DNA of 64,000 bases, taken from assembly GCF_001019615.1 (NCBI RefSeq), contig NZ_JNBQ01000015.1:1-64000 (forward strand), read 5' to 3'. The translations under genes and the position numbers were made by a program. The stretch is from Cellulosimicrobium funkei (GTDB lineage Bacteria; Actinomycetota; Actinomycetes; Actinomycetales; Cellulomonadaceae). This document shows positions 12,523-21,021 of the stretch, in pieces. Below the pieces are notes generated by a model, which saw only the letters and a list, made by a program, of their open reading frames with translations, had not been told where the DNA came from and did no database searches. The first letter of the stretch is position 1. The number at the start of each line of letters is the position of its first letter.

Positions 12523-14109
12523 TCAGGGTGCTGTCGGAGCGGCGGCGCCGTCCGTCGTCGTGCCCTCACCTGTGGACGGGCCCGTGATCTCCGGGCCTGT
12601 GGGTAGCCGTAGCGCCCCGGTGAGCGGTGCCGCCGGCGCCTTGTCCCGGGCGGACTGCGCCAGCTCGCGGACCTGACGATGGGTGTCGAGGAGCGCCTGG
12701 GTCGGCTTGCCCATGGCGTCCTGCACGACCCGCTCGATCGCTCCCCGGCCGGAGGCGAGGACCTGCTGCTCGCGGCGTCGCGCGAGCGTGCGGCGCACCT
12801 GGAGCGCGACGAGGAACGCGACCACCGCGCCGAGCACGGCCACCGCCGCGACGATCGCGCACACCGTGACGAGCGTCCGTCCGAGGTCGAGCACGCGCAA
12901 CGAGCCCAGCACGGCGAGCACGCCGGCGACGACCCCGACCGCGAGCGCGGCCCACGCGGCGCGCCGCGTGGGGCGCGACGACGACGGGCCGCGCGTGTCG
13001 AGCGGGATCTTCGCGAGCGCGGACCGCGTCGCCTCCGCGACCTTGCCCGACGGCGCGACCGCGTCGTCGAGCGCCTTCTGCCACCCCGGTCGCAGCGAAC
13101 GCCCCGCGCGCGCGAGCCAGCGCGAGCGCGAGAGCGCGACGGCGTCGGGCTGCGGGGGCGAGAACTCGGGGCGGCCGTAGCCGTTGCGCACCGCCGCGCC
13201 GACCTGGCCGGCGACGGCGGCGAGGCCCGTCGCGTCGGCGAGCGCGTCGACCTCCTCCTCGACGGCCGTGCTCATGGTCCACGGGACGTCTCCCGGGAGC
13301 TGCTCCAGCAGGAGCGCGCCGGCCCGGTCGAGCTCGCCCGCGACGCGGCTCGCGGCGACGCTGCGCCGTGCGACGGCCTGCTCGAGCAGCGAGCGCAGCT
13401 CGTCGAGCCCTTCGCCCGTGCGCGCGGAGACGGTCGTGACGTAGACGCCGTCGAGCCCGTCCTCCTCGAGCAGCCGCCCCATGTCCTCGACGAGCGCCGC
13501 GCGGCGCGCCTCGGGGACGGTGTCGATCTGGTTGAGGGCGACGACCATCGACCCCTCGAGCCCCGTGGACTTCTGGAGGTATCCGGAGTGCAGCGCGTCG
13601 TCGGCGTACTTCTGCGGGTCGACGACCCACACGAGCAGGTCGACGAGCGGGAGCACCCGGTCGACGACGTCGCGGTGCGCCGGCTCGATCGAGTCGTGGT
13701 CCGGCAGGTCGAGCAGCACGAGGCCGCCGAGCGCCGCCTCGTCCTCGGCGTCGAGCTCGCCGTCGCGCGTGATCCGGCGCTCCGGGTCCACGGCGAGCCA
13801 GTCGAGCAGGGCCGTCGCCGCGCCGCTCCACGAGCACGCCGTGACGCGCGCCGTCGTCGGGCGCTTCACGCCGACGTCCGCGAAGTCGAGCCGCGACACG
13901 CGGTTGAACAGGCTCGACTTGCCCGACCCGGTGCCGCCCGCGAGCGCGACGACCGTGTGGTCGACGCCGAGCGCGAGGCGCTCGCGCACGCCCCCGATCG
14001 CGTCGCGCACCTGGGCCGCGACCACGGGGTCGAGGCGGTCCCCCGCGAGGTCCACCGCGCGCGCGAGGTCGTCGACCCGGGCACGCAGCTGGGCGTCGTG
14101 GGACGTCAC
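12523..14109 (-). CDS. Dynamin-like membrane GTPase, second gene of pair 2 (DynB-like)
   Basis: The 528-residue protein is a paralogue of the gene at 5919-7706: G1 GGTGSGKSSLFN, RPTTARV, G3 DLPDHDS, G4 NQID, and the shared LLVWVVDPQKYADDALH segment. Two transmembrane segments follow (AWAALAVGVVAGVLAVL and LVTVCAIVAAVAVLGAVVAFLV). The frame is open further upstream, but GTG at 14109 is the best start because it overlaps the stop of the partner gene (GTGA), as in pair 1, and gives an N-terminus aligned with the paralogue. The C-terminal tail is low complexity. Confidence 0.83.
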   Translation of the reverse strand: MTSHDAQLRARVDDLARAVDLAGDRLDPVVAAQVRDAIGGVRERLALGVDHTVVALAGGTGSGKSSLFNRVSRLDFADVGVKRPTTARVTACSWSGAATALLDWLAVDPERRITRDGELDAEDEAALGGLVLLDLPDHDSIEPAHRDVVDRVLPLVDLLVWVVDPQKYADDALHSGYLQKSTGLEGSMVVALNQIDTVPEARRAALVEDMGRLLEEDGLDGVYVTTVSARTGEGLDELRSLLEQAVARRSVAASRVAGELDRAGALLLEQLPGDVPWTMSTAVEEEVDALADATGLAAVAGQVGAAVRNGYGRPEFSPPQPDAVALSRSRWLARAGRSLRPGWQKALDDAVAPSGKVAEATRSALAKIPLDTRGPSSSRPTRRAAWAALAVGVVAGVLAVLGSLRVLDLGRTLVTVCAIVAAVAVLGAVVAFLVALQVRRTLARRREQQVLASGRGAIERVVQDAMGKPTQALLDTHRQVRELAQSARDKAPAAPLTGALRLPTGPEITGPSTGEGTTTDGAAAPTAP

Positions 14110-15788
14110 ATGAGCCTCCTCAGCTCGGCGAGTCGTAGGCGCAGCCCGACGGCGGCGTCCGCGGCGAGCGCGGGGTCGGCGAGCGCGGTGAGGACGGGTT
14201 CGGCCTCCCGCTCGACCATGGTCGCGGCCCGGTCGGCGAGGTCGTCGCGCAGGGCCGCGAGCGCATCGTCGCCCGTCTCGGCGAGGACGGTCCGCACGAG
14301 GCGGGCCGCGTCGTCGCTGCCCGCGGCGCCCGCGAGCAGCAGCGCGGCCAGGCCGGTCTCGCCGAACGCCTTGACCGCCGCGCGGGCGGCCTCGCTCGCC
14401 GTCGGAGCGGCGAGCTCGGTCACGACCTGCTCCGCCCGCCGGGACCACTGGAGCACCTGGGTCGTCGCCGAGGCCTCGCGCCGCGCCGCGGCGTCCTCCT
14501 CGGTCGGCAGGACGTCGGCGGCGCCCGGCAGCGGCCGGTCCCCGTCGAGCGCGGCACGCAGCGCCTCGTGGGCGAGGACGCCGTTCGCGGCGAGCGTGCG
14601 GTGCGCGGCGTCGCGCGTCTCGTCGAGGAGCGGCGCGAGCACGAGGTCGCGCGCGCGTCCGCGCCGCTTGGACGACCGGACCACGCCGCCGCGCACCTTG
14701 ACGCGGTCCACGCGCTCCGCGCCCGTCACCTGGGCCCATCGTGCCTCGAGCGACCCGTGCGCGACGGCGCCGTCCAGCGCCGCCTGCCGCGCGGCGTCGC
14801 GCACGGCCGGGAGCGCCTTCTCCGCCGCGGAGCGCAGGTCGGCCGCGGCCTCCACCTGCTGCTCCACCGCGTCCGAGACGCCCGTGACCCACGCGGGCAG
14901 CGCGCCGAGCGCCCCCTTGAGCGTGCGCACGATCACCGCGCGCGACCGGTCCGGGCCCGCGAGCATCGTCAGCCAGCGCGCCACCGGCGCCACGACCGAA
15001 CGGTCGAGCAGCCCCTCGTGCGGCCCGACGTCGGGCACGACGAACAGCGGGGTCCCGTCCATGCCGTGGTCGCGCAGGCGCTGGAGCAGGTCGCCGCGGA
15101 TCGTCGTCAGCGTCTCGCGCGGGACGCGGTTGAGCACCATCGCGACGCTCGCCCCGCGCTCCTTCGCGCGCGACAGCGCCTGCCACGGCAGCGCGTCGCC
15201 GTAGCGCGACGCGGTCGTGACGAACAGCCACAGGTCCGCCGCCTCGAGCAGCAGGCTCGCGGTGTCCCGGTTCTCCGAGAGGAGCGAGTCCAGGTCCGGG
15301 GCGTCGAGCAGGCCCGTGCCGCGCGGGACGCCGTCGTGGTCGACGACGCGCGCGACGCGCGTCACCGGGCCCTCCACGATCACGTCCGCGTCGAGCGGGT
15401 TGAACGCGAGGACCGGCTCGCGCGTCGTGGGTCGCAGGACGCCCGCCTGCGACACCTCCTCGCCGAGCAGCGAGTTGTACAGCGTCGACTTGCCCGCGCC
15501 CGTCGAGCCCGCGATCACGACGATCGCCGGCGACGAGAGCTCGCGCAGCCGCGGCAGCAGGTGCTCGTCGAGCTGGGTGAGGAGCCGGCGCCGCGAGGCG
15601 TCCGAGTCGTCCGCGCCGTCGATCGCGAGCGGGAGGCGCACGTCCGCCACGTCGCGGCGTAGGTCGCGCGCGACGTCGTAGACGGTGACACCGAGCTCCT
15701 CGGTCGCCTGCGCGGGCCTCCACGAGCCCGGCGACCGGCCGGGCGCGGCGGGGCTCGCGTCGCTCGTGGCGGCGTCTGGGGTTCTCAC
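14106..15788 (-). CDS. Dynamin-like GTPase, first gene of pair 2 (DynA-like) with altered G4 motif
   Basis: The 560-residue protein is a paralogue of the gene at 7703-9745: G1 AGSTGAGKSTLYN, LRPTTREP, G3 DAPDLDS. At the G4 position it reads LNRVPRE, lacking the aspartate that normally contacts guanine, so base specificity may be relaxed. It also lacks the hydrophobic paddle-like stretch of its paralogue. I chose GTG at 15788 because a -35/-10 pair ends six bases before it. A GTG further upstream would add 21 residues with no support. It probably acts with the membrane-bound partner encoded by the overlapping downstream gene. Confidence 0.8.
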   Translation of the reverse strand: MRTPDAATSDASPAAPGRSPGSWRPAQATEELGVTVYDVARDLRRDVADVRLPLAIDGADDSDASRRRLLTQLDEHLLPRLRELSSPAIVVIAGSTGAGKSTLYNSLLGEEVSQAGVLRPTTREPVLAFNPLDADVIVEGPVTRVARVVDHDGVPRGTGLLDAPDLDSLLSENRDTASLLLEAADLWLFVTTASRYGDALPWQALSRAKERGASVAMVLNRVPRETLTTIRGDLLQRLRDHGMDGTPLFVVPDVGPHEGLLDRSVVAPVARWLTMLAGPDRSRAVIVRTLKGALGALPAWVTGVSDAVEQQVEAAADLRSAAEKALPAVRDAARQAALDGAVAHGSLEARWAQVTGAERVDRVKVRGGVVRSSKRRGRARDLVLAPLLDETRDAAHRTLAANGVLAHEALRAALDGDRPLPGAADVLPTEEDAAARREASATTQVLQWSRRAEQVVTELAAPTASEAARAAVKAFGETGLAALLLAGAAGSDDAARLVRTVLAETGDDALAALRDDLADRAATMVEREAEPVLTALADPALAADAAVGLRLRLAELRRLM

Positions 15789-15794
15789 TGGTTC

Positions 15795-15823
15795 ATAGTG
15801 ACGGCTGCCGGGGGCCCCGCCAA
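15795..15823 (-). promoter_or_regulatory. Promoter of GTPase pair 2, probably leaderless
   Basis: On the minus strand TTGGCG (15818-15823) is followed after 17 bp by CACTAT (15795-15800), which ends six bases before the GTG at 15788. Spacing fits a housekeeping sigma factor and transcription starting at or next to the start codon. Confidence 0.5.
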
Positions 15824-15921
15824 ACGCACGCGCCGCACGACGCGCGACCACGCCACCTGCACGTCCGCCACCACGGCTTCCACCTCCCGAGCACGCCCGA
15901 CGCCCACTACGATGGGCGCGC

Positions 15922-15997
<76 letters not shown>

Positions 15998-16001
15998 CTC
16001 C

Positions 16002-16418
16002 TCAGCCGAACGACGGCGCCGTCGCGTGGTCGATCTCGACCAGGTAGGCGTGCCGCTCCTCCCCGCGCGGGTAGGGGCCGCCGGTGTAGAGGGCGGAGAG
16101 GCGGTCGACGACCGCCCAGCCCGCGTCGCCGTCGAGCACCTCGACGACGCGCCCGCGCAGGGTCGCCATGACGTACGGGTTCCCGGTCTCCGTCACGGAC
16201 ACCGCGACGCGCGGGTCGCGGGCGAGGTTGCGCGCCTTGCGCGACCCGGGGCCGGTGAGGAACGCGAGCCGGTCCCCCTCCCAGCCGACCCAGAGCGGCA
16301 CGACGTGCGGGCCACCGTCGGGCAGGACCGTCGCGAGGTGCGCGACATGCGGTCCGGCCACGAGCGCGCGGGCCGCCTCGGGGACGTGGGCGGGTCCGGG
16401 CACGGGGCCGGCGCTCAC
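16002..16418 (-). CDS. PPOX-class flavin/F420-dependent protein (pyridoxamine-phosphate-oxidase fold)
   Basis: The 138-residue protein has the split beta-barrel pattern of actinobacterial PPOX proteins: AHLATVLPDGGPHVVPLWVGW near the N-terminus, then LTGPGSRKARNLARDPRVAVSV, the classic cofactor-binding strand-helix region. Members bind F420, FMN or heme. Many are F420H2-dependent reductases of unknown substrate. The GTG start at 16418 overlaps the stop of the upstream SDR gene by 4 bp, so both belong to one transcript and may act on a common substrate. Confidence 0.85.
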   Translation of the reverse strand: MSAGPVPGPAHVPEAARALVAGPHVAHLATVLPDGGPHVVPLWVGWEGDRLAFLTGPGSRKARNLARDPRVAVSVTETGNPYVMATLRGRVVEVLDGDAGWAVVDRLSALYTGGPYPRGEERHAYLVEIDHATAPSFG

Positions 16419-17155
16419 ACGATCGCCCCGCACGAGAGGTCGACGACGACGCCCGTCGTCGCGCCCGCGGCGTCGGACGCGAGGTAGACGGCGGTGCCGG
16501 CGACCTCGGACAGGCGGGGCAGCCGGCCGAGCAGCGTGTCCTTCACGAGCATGGGCAGGTCGTCGTCCGACGCGCCGACGGTCTCGGGCGTGAAGTTGGG
16601 CCGGAGCCCGACGACGCGCACGCCGTGGCGGCCGACCTCGCCGGCGAGGCTGCGCACGAGCGTCTCGATCGACGCGCACGCGAGGCTGAACCCGCCCATC
16701 TCGTGCCGCGACTCCCGCGCGGCCGTCGACGAGAGCATGACGATCGCCCCGGACCTCTGGGCGACCATGTGCCGCGCCGCGGCGGTCGCGGTGAGGAAGT
16801 GGGTGGTCGTCGCGGACACGATCGGCGCCACGAAGTCCTGGAGGGACATGTCGACGAGCGGGACGTTCTGGAGCACGTCGTACGCGACGGCGTTGAACGA
16901 CACGTCGAGGCTTCCCGCCTGCTCGACCACGTCGGCCGCGTGCGCGTCGACCGACTCCTTGTCCGTCGCGTCGACGACGGCGGCGTGCGCCTGGCCGCCG
17001 GCCGCGCGGATCTCGTCCGCGAGCGCGTCGAGCGTGGCGGCCGTGCGCCCCGCGAGGAAGACGCGCGCACCCGCGGCGGCGAACGCGCGGCTCACCGCCG
17101 ACCCCATCGACCCGGCGGCGCCGTAGACCACCGCGTTCTTCCCGGCGAGCTGCAT
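16415..17155 (-). CDS. SDR-family oxidoreductase
   Basis: The 246-residue classical-length SDR has the cofactor motif GAAGSMGSAV near residue 12 and an NAVAYD stretch in place of the usual NNAG. The catalytic serine is in MLSSTAAR. In place of the canonical YxxxK the protein reads GGFSLACASIE, so the catalytic tyrosine and lysine are not evident. It may be a non-catalytic or divergent SDR. The ATG at 17155 follows a clear AAGGGAAGAG ribosome-binding region. The longer upstream frame has no such signal. It is co-translated with the PPOX gene and divergent from the signalling island. Confidence 0.82.
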   Translation of the reverse strand: MQLAGKNAVVYGAAGSMGSAVSRAFAAAGARVFLAGRTAATLDALADEIRAAGGQAHAAVVDATDKESVDAHAADVVEQAGSLDVSFNAVAYDVLQNVPLVDMSLQDFVAPIVSATTTHFLTATAAARHMVAQRSGAIVMLSSTAARESRHEMGGFSLACASIETLVRSLAGEVGRHGVRVVGLRPNFTPETVGASDDDLPMLVKDTLLGRLPRLSEVAGTAVYLASDAAGATTGVVVDLSCGAIV

Positions 17156-17459
17156 CTCTCTTCCCTTCGTCGGCGGCGCACGCGCCTCCTCGGACGGGGC
17201 GCGCGGCGAGCTCTCGCACACGGACGACGCCGCGGGCGGGCGGAACTCATCGGCCGCCCGGACGTTGGGTCTGGCATGGGGAGTTCTCACCCTCCCGATC
17301 CCCGGAAAGGGTAAAGATCAGGCCACCCGTCGTAGATATACTCGGCCGACCGGCGCAAGCCGGTTCCGCCCGGTTCGCCCGGGTCGAGGGGGAGCTCGCG
17401 AGGGCCGCCCCCACCCGCCACCGACGGCGTCCGACGGCACGCACGAGCGAAGGACCGAC
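17156..17459. other. 304-bp divergent intergenic region
   Basis: This gap separates the SDR gene (minus) from the signalling island (plus). It holds the TATACT box at 17337-17342, a purine-rich GGAAAGGGTAAAGATC stretch around 17303-17319 and the ribosome-binding sites of both genes. I see no small gene, tRNA or clear operator in it. Confidence 0.5.
17337..17342 (+). promoter_or_regulatory. -10 box (TATACT) of the telA-pknG signalling island
   Basis: TATACT, inside TAGATATACT, is one of the best -10 matches in the window and the only A/T-rich stretch before the island. No good -35 is seen at 16-18 bp. The transcript would carry a leader of about 110 nt before the first ATG. Confidence 0.5.
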
Positions 17460-18677
17460 ATGACCGAGGCAGCACCGCTCCAGCCCCCCGCCCCGACGGA
17501 GACGCTCACGCTCAGCGCCCCGGAGCCCGTCAAGCCGGTCGCCGCCACGCAGGCGCCGTCGCTCGCGCCGCGCGTCGACGAGGCCGCGATCCCGGGCCTC
17601 GAGTCGAAGGTCTCCTCCTACCTCGACCAGCTCCTGGCGACGGACACGCGCTCGCCCGAGTTCGCGGCGAAGGCCGACGACATCCGCAAGATGGGCGACA
17701 AGGACATCCGCGCGGCCTCCGACGTCTCGAACCGCATGCTCGAGATGCCGGTCCGGGAGCTGCGCGAGGGCGGCGTCTCCGAGAGCTCCAAGGTGAGCAA
17801 GTCGCTGCTCGAGCTGCGCCGCACGGTCGAGGACCTCGACCCGAGCGAGGCGAGCGTGGGCAAGAAGTTCCTGGGTCTCATCCCGTTCGGCGGCAAGCTC
17901 CAGGACTACTTCCGCCGCTACGAGAGCTCGCAGAAGCAGCTCAACGCGATCGTCCAGTCGCTCTACAACGGCCAGGACGAGCTCCGCAAGGACAACGCCG
18001 CCCTGAACCTCGAGAAGCAGAACCTCTGGGACTCGATGGCGCGCCTCAACCAGTACATCTTCATCGCCGAGCGGCTCGACACCGAGCTCTCCACGAAGAT
18101 CGCCGAGCTCGAGGCGAGCGACCCCGAGCGGGCCCAGGCGCTGCGCGAGGACGTGCTGTTCTACGTCCGCCAGAAGCACCAGGACCTGCTCACGCAGCTC
18201 GCGGTGTCCATCCAGGGCTACCTCGCGATGGACATCATCATGAAGAACAACATCGAGCTCATCAAGGGCGTCGACCGTGCGACGACGACGACGGTCTCGG
18301 CCCTGCGCACGGCCGTCATCGTGGCGCAGGCGCTCGCGAACCAGAAGCTCGTGCTGGACCAGATCACGGCGCTCAACACGACGACGTCGAACATGATCGC
18401 CTCGACCTCGAAGATGCTGGCCGACCAGTCGGCGAGCATCCAGCAGCAGGCCGCGAGCGCGACGGTCGGGCTCCCGCAGCTCCAGCAGGCGTTCGCCAAC
18501 ATCTACGCGACGCTCGACTCGATCTCGACCTTCAAGACGCAGGCGCTCGACTCGATGGCGCAGACCATCGGGGTGCTCGAGACCGAGACGACCAAGGCGA
18601 ACGAGTACCTCGACCGCGCGCGCCGCTCGGACCAGTCGCAGGTCGGCAACGGCTCGCTCGACATCGGGCGCCTGTGA
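17460..18677 (+). CDS. TelA-family toxic anion resistance protein
   Basis: The 405-residue soluble, strongly helical protein matches the TelA/PF05816 family: AADDIRKMGDKDIRAASDVSNRM near residue 75, LLELRRTVEDLDPS, and the long helical core with NLWDSMARLNQYIFIAERLD. TelA proteins are linked to tellurite and other toxic-anion tolerance and recur next to Ter systems. The molecular activity is not established. The ATG at 17460 has a GAAGGA ribosome-binding site. The first about 45 residues are proline/alanine-rich. It leads a set of ten same-strand genes. Confidence 0.92.
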   Translation: MTEAAPLQPPAPTETLTLSAPEPVKPVAATQAPSLAPRVDEAAIPGLESKVSSYLDQLLATDTRSPEFAAKADDIRKMGDKDIRAASDVSNRMLEMPVRELREGGVSESSKVSKSLLELRRTVEDLDPSEASVGKKFLGLIPFGGKLQDYFRRYESSQKQLNAIVQSLYNGQDELRKDNAALNLEKQNLWDSMARLNQYIFIAERLDTELSTKIAELEASDPERAQALREDVLFYVRQKHQDLLTQLAVSIQGYLAMDIIMKNNIELIKGVDRATTTTVSALRTAVIVAQALANQKLVLDQITALNTTTSNMIASTSKMLADQSASIQQQAASATVGLPQLQQAFANIYATLDSISTFKTQALDSMAQTIGVLETETTKANEYLDRARRSDQSQVGNGSLDIGRL

Positions 18678-18754
18678 CCCCTGGCGACGTACGCCCTCCG
18701 TCCTCCCGCGGCCTGACCGCCGCTCCCCGCACCACAGATCGGACCCCGAGCTAG

Positions 18755-19327
18755 ATGGGCTGGTTCTCCGACGTGATCGGCCGCCTCGGCGGCCGGTCCC
18801 CCGCGCCCGAGCCCGCGCTCGAGCTGCCCGCCCCGCCGACGTCGGCCGAGATCCTCGCCTCGGTCGAGCGCGTGGAGCAGCAGATCGAGGGGCGTGTGCC
18901 GCCTGCCGTCACGGCGCGCGTGCACCGCATCACCGGCACGGTCGAGGAGATGGTGCCGCGCCTCGACCGCCTCGGCGGCGGGTCGCAGCAGGCGCACACG
19001 GTCGTCGCGACGGCCACGAGCTACCTGCCCGAGGCCGTCGGCGCGTACCTGCGCCTGCCGCGCGACTTCGCCGACCGGCGGGTCGTCGCGCAGGGCAAGA
19101 CGTCGCTCATGCTGCTGTGCGACCAGCTCGACCTGCTCGGCGTCACGCTCGACAAGATCTCCGACGCGGTCTCGCGTGCCGACGCCGCTGCGCTCGTCGC
19201 GCACGGCGCGTTCCTCGCGGAGAAGTTCCGCGACTCGTCGATCGCGCTCGACCCCGGGGCCGGCCAGGGCACGCCCCAGCCGCCGAGCGGCCCGACGTCG
19301 GAGCCCGGACGACTGGAGGCACCATGA
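18755..19327 (+). CDS. Small conserved helical protein of the TelA-PknG island
   Basis: I do not recognise the family. The 190-residue product has no signal peptide or transmembrane segment. A central helical region (about 30-160) with hydrophobic heptads such as ARVHRITGTVEEMVPRLDRL and KTSLMLLCDQLDLLGVTL suggests a coiled-coil or bundle. The C-terminus is proline/glycine-rich. Its stop overlaps the AAA+ gene by 4 bp (ATGA), so it may be an adaptor for TelA or the ATPase. Confidence 0.7.
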   Translation: MGWFSDVIGRLGGRSPAPEPALELPAPPTSAEILASVERVEQQIEGRVPPAVTARVHRITGTVEEMVPRLDRLGGGSQQAHTVVATATSYLPEAVGAYLRLPRDFADRRVVAQGKTSLMLLCDQLDLLGVTLDKISDAVSRADAAALVAHGAFLAEKFRDSSIALDPGAGQGTPQPPSGPTSEPGRLEAP

Positions 19328-21021
19328 CCGGCCCGGTGACCCCGAGCCTCGCGGCGGCGCTCGACGCGCTCGACGCCGCGGCCCGCGCCGCGGGCGTGGA
19401 CGAGGAGGCGGCGCGCGACGAGGGCGCTCGCCTCGCGGCGGCCGTCGCCGAGTCCTCCCCCGGCGCGCCCGCGGCGTGGCTCGCCGCGCTCGGGCACGAC
19501 CCCGCCGCGACGGGCGCCTTCTTCACGGCCGCGTCGAGCGCGCGGCGCTGGCGCACGTCACCGACGGACGTGCTCGCCGCGCTCGGTGCCGCCCGCTCGA
19601 AGCACGCCGCCACGTACGGGCAGGCGCTCGCCGACGTCGCACGCGCTGCCGGGCACCTCGGCTCCCCCGGCCCGCACGTGGCCGGGGCCGCCGCGGCCAC
19701 CGCCGCGGTGCAGCGTTCGGGCGGCGCCCCGGCGGTCGCCCCGGTGGCCGGCCGGGCCTCGTCGGGCCCGACGGCGCATCCCGCCGCGGGCGGTCCGGTC
19801 GCCGCGCGCGCGGCGACGGGAGGGGCGGACCCGTTCGACCTCGGCGACCTGCTCGCCGCGCAGGGCTCGCTCGACGCCCTGCGCCGGCCTGCGCCCGAGG
19901 TCCCGTCCGTCGCGTCGATCCTCGACGCGCTCGGCGTGCGCCCGGCCGCGGCACCGCCCGGGCCGACGCCCGCGTCGTCGAGCCCGACGACGTCGGGCGC
20001 GCAGGACGACGCGCCCGCGCCAGGCGCCGACGCCGCGGCCACGCGCTCCCAGGAGGCGACGGCGACCGAGGCCGCGGTCGCGGAGGAGCCGCCCCGATCG
20101 ATCGAGGACCTGCTCGCCGAGCTCGACGCGCTCACCGGGCTCACCCGCGTGAAGGACGAGATCCACCGTCAGACGGAGCTGCTGCGCGTCGAGAAGCTGC
20201 GCACCGAGGCGGGGCTGACCCGCCCGACGCTGACGCGCCACCTCGTGTTCCTCGGCAACCCGGGCACGGGCAAGACGACGGTCGCGCGCCTCGTCGCGGG
20301 GATCTACCGCGCGCTCGGGCTGCTCGAGAAGGGCCACCTCGTCGAGGTCGACCGCTCCGAGCTCGTCGCGGGCTACCTGGGCCAGACCGCGGTGAAGACG
20401 TCCGAGGTCGTCGCCACCGCGCTCGGCGGCGTGCTGTTCGTCGACGAGGCGTACGGCCTCGCGGAGGACCAGTACGGTGCCGAGGCGATCAACACGCTCG
20501 TCAAGGACATGGAGGACCACCGCGACGAGCTCGTCGTCATCGTCGCGGGCTACCCCGGCCCGATGGCGGACTTCCTCGCGACGAACCCCGGCCTCGAGTC
20601 GCGGTTCTCCACGACCATCACGTTCGAGGACTACGCCGACGCCGAGCTGCGCGACATCTTCGCGGGCATGGCGGCGAGATCCGACTTCGAGCCGACGCCC
20701 GACGCGCTCGACGTGTTCGCGCGCCTCGCCGCGGCGCAGCCGCGCACCGAGGGCTTCGGCAACGCGCGCTGGGCACGCAACGTGCTCGACGCCGCGATCG
20801 CGCGCCACGCGTGGCGCCTCAAGGACACCGAGGCGCCGACGATCGACGAGCTCCGCCTCCTGCTGCCGGTCGACGTCGTCGACGGCGAGGGTGCCCCGGC
20901 GCTCCTCGCCACGCTCGACCCGCCGGAGAGCGACGACGACCAGGACGACGCACCGACCTCGGGCGCCCCCGCCGACGACGCGTCCGCCACCGCCCCCTCC
21001 ACCGCCGAGGAGAACGCATGA
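19324..21021 (+). CDS. CbxX/CfqX-type AAA+ ATPase
   Basis: The 565-residue protein has a low-complexity, Ala/Pro-rich N-terminal half (1-250) and an AAA+ module (about 265-530): Walker A GNPGTGKTTVARL near 311, Walker B GGVLFVDEAYGL, sensor-1-like ELVVIVAGYPGPM, and arginine-finger region LESRFSTTITFEDY. CbxX/CfqX-type ATPases include Rubisco activases, SpoVK and the EccA ATPases of type VII secretion. Here it probably remodels a partner from the same operon. The C-terminus is acidic. ATG overlaps the preceding stop and its own stop overlaps glnX by 4 bp. Confidence 0.88.
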   Translation: MTGPVTPSLAAALDALDAAARAAGVDEEAARDEGARLAAAVAESSPGAPAAWLAALGHDPAATGAFFTAASSARRWRTSPTDVLAALGAARSKHAATYGQALADVARAAGHLGSPGPHVAGAAAATAAVQRSGGAPAVAPVAGRASSGPTAHPAAGGPVAARAATGGADPFDLGDLLAAQGSLDALRRPAPEVPSVASILDALGVRPAAAPPGPTPASSSPTTSGAQDDAPAPGADAAATRSQEATATEAAVAEEPPRSIEDLLAELDALTGLTRVKDEIHRQTELLRVEKLRTEAGLTRPTLTRHLVFLGNPGTGKTTVARLVAGIYRALGLLEKGHLVEVDRSELVAGYLGQTAVKTSEVVATALGGVLFVDEAYGLAEDQYGAEAINTLVKDMEDHRDELVVIVAGYPGPMADFLATNPGLESRFSTTITFEDYADAELRDIFAGMAARSDFEPTPDALDVFARLAAAQPRTEGFGNARWARNVLDAAIARHAWRLKDTEAPTIDELRLLLPVDVVDGEGAPALLATLDPPESDDDQDDAPTSGAPADDASATAPSTAEENA

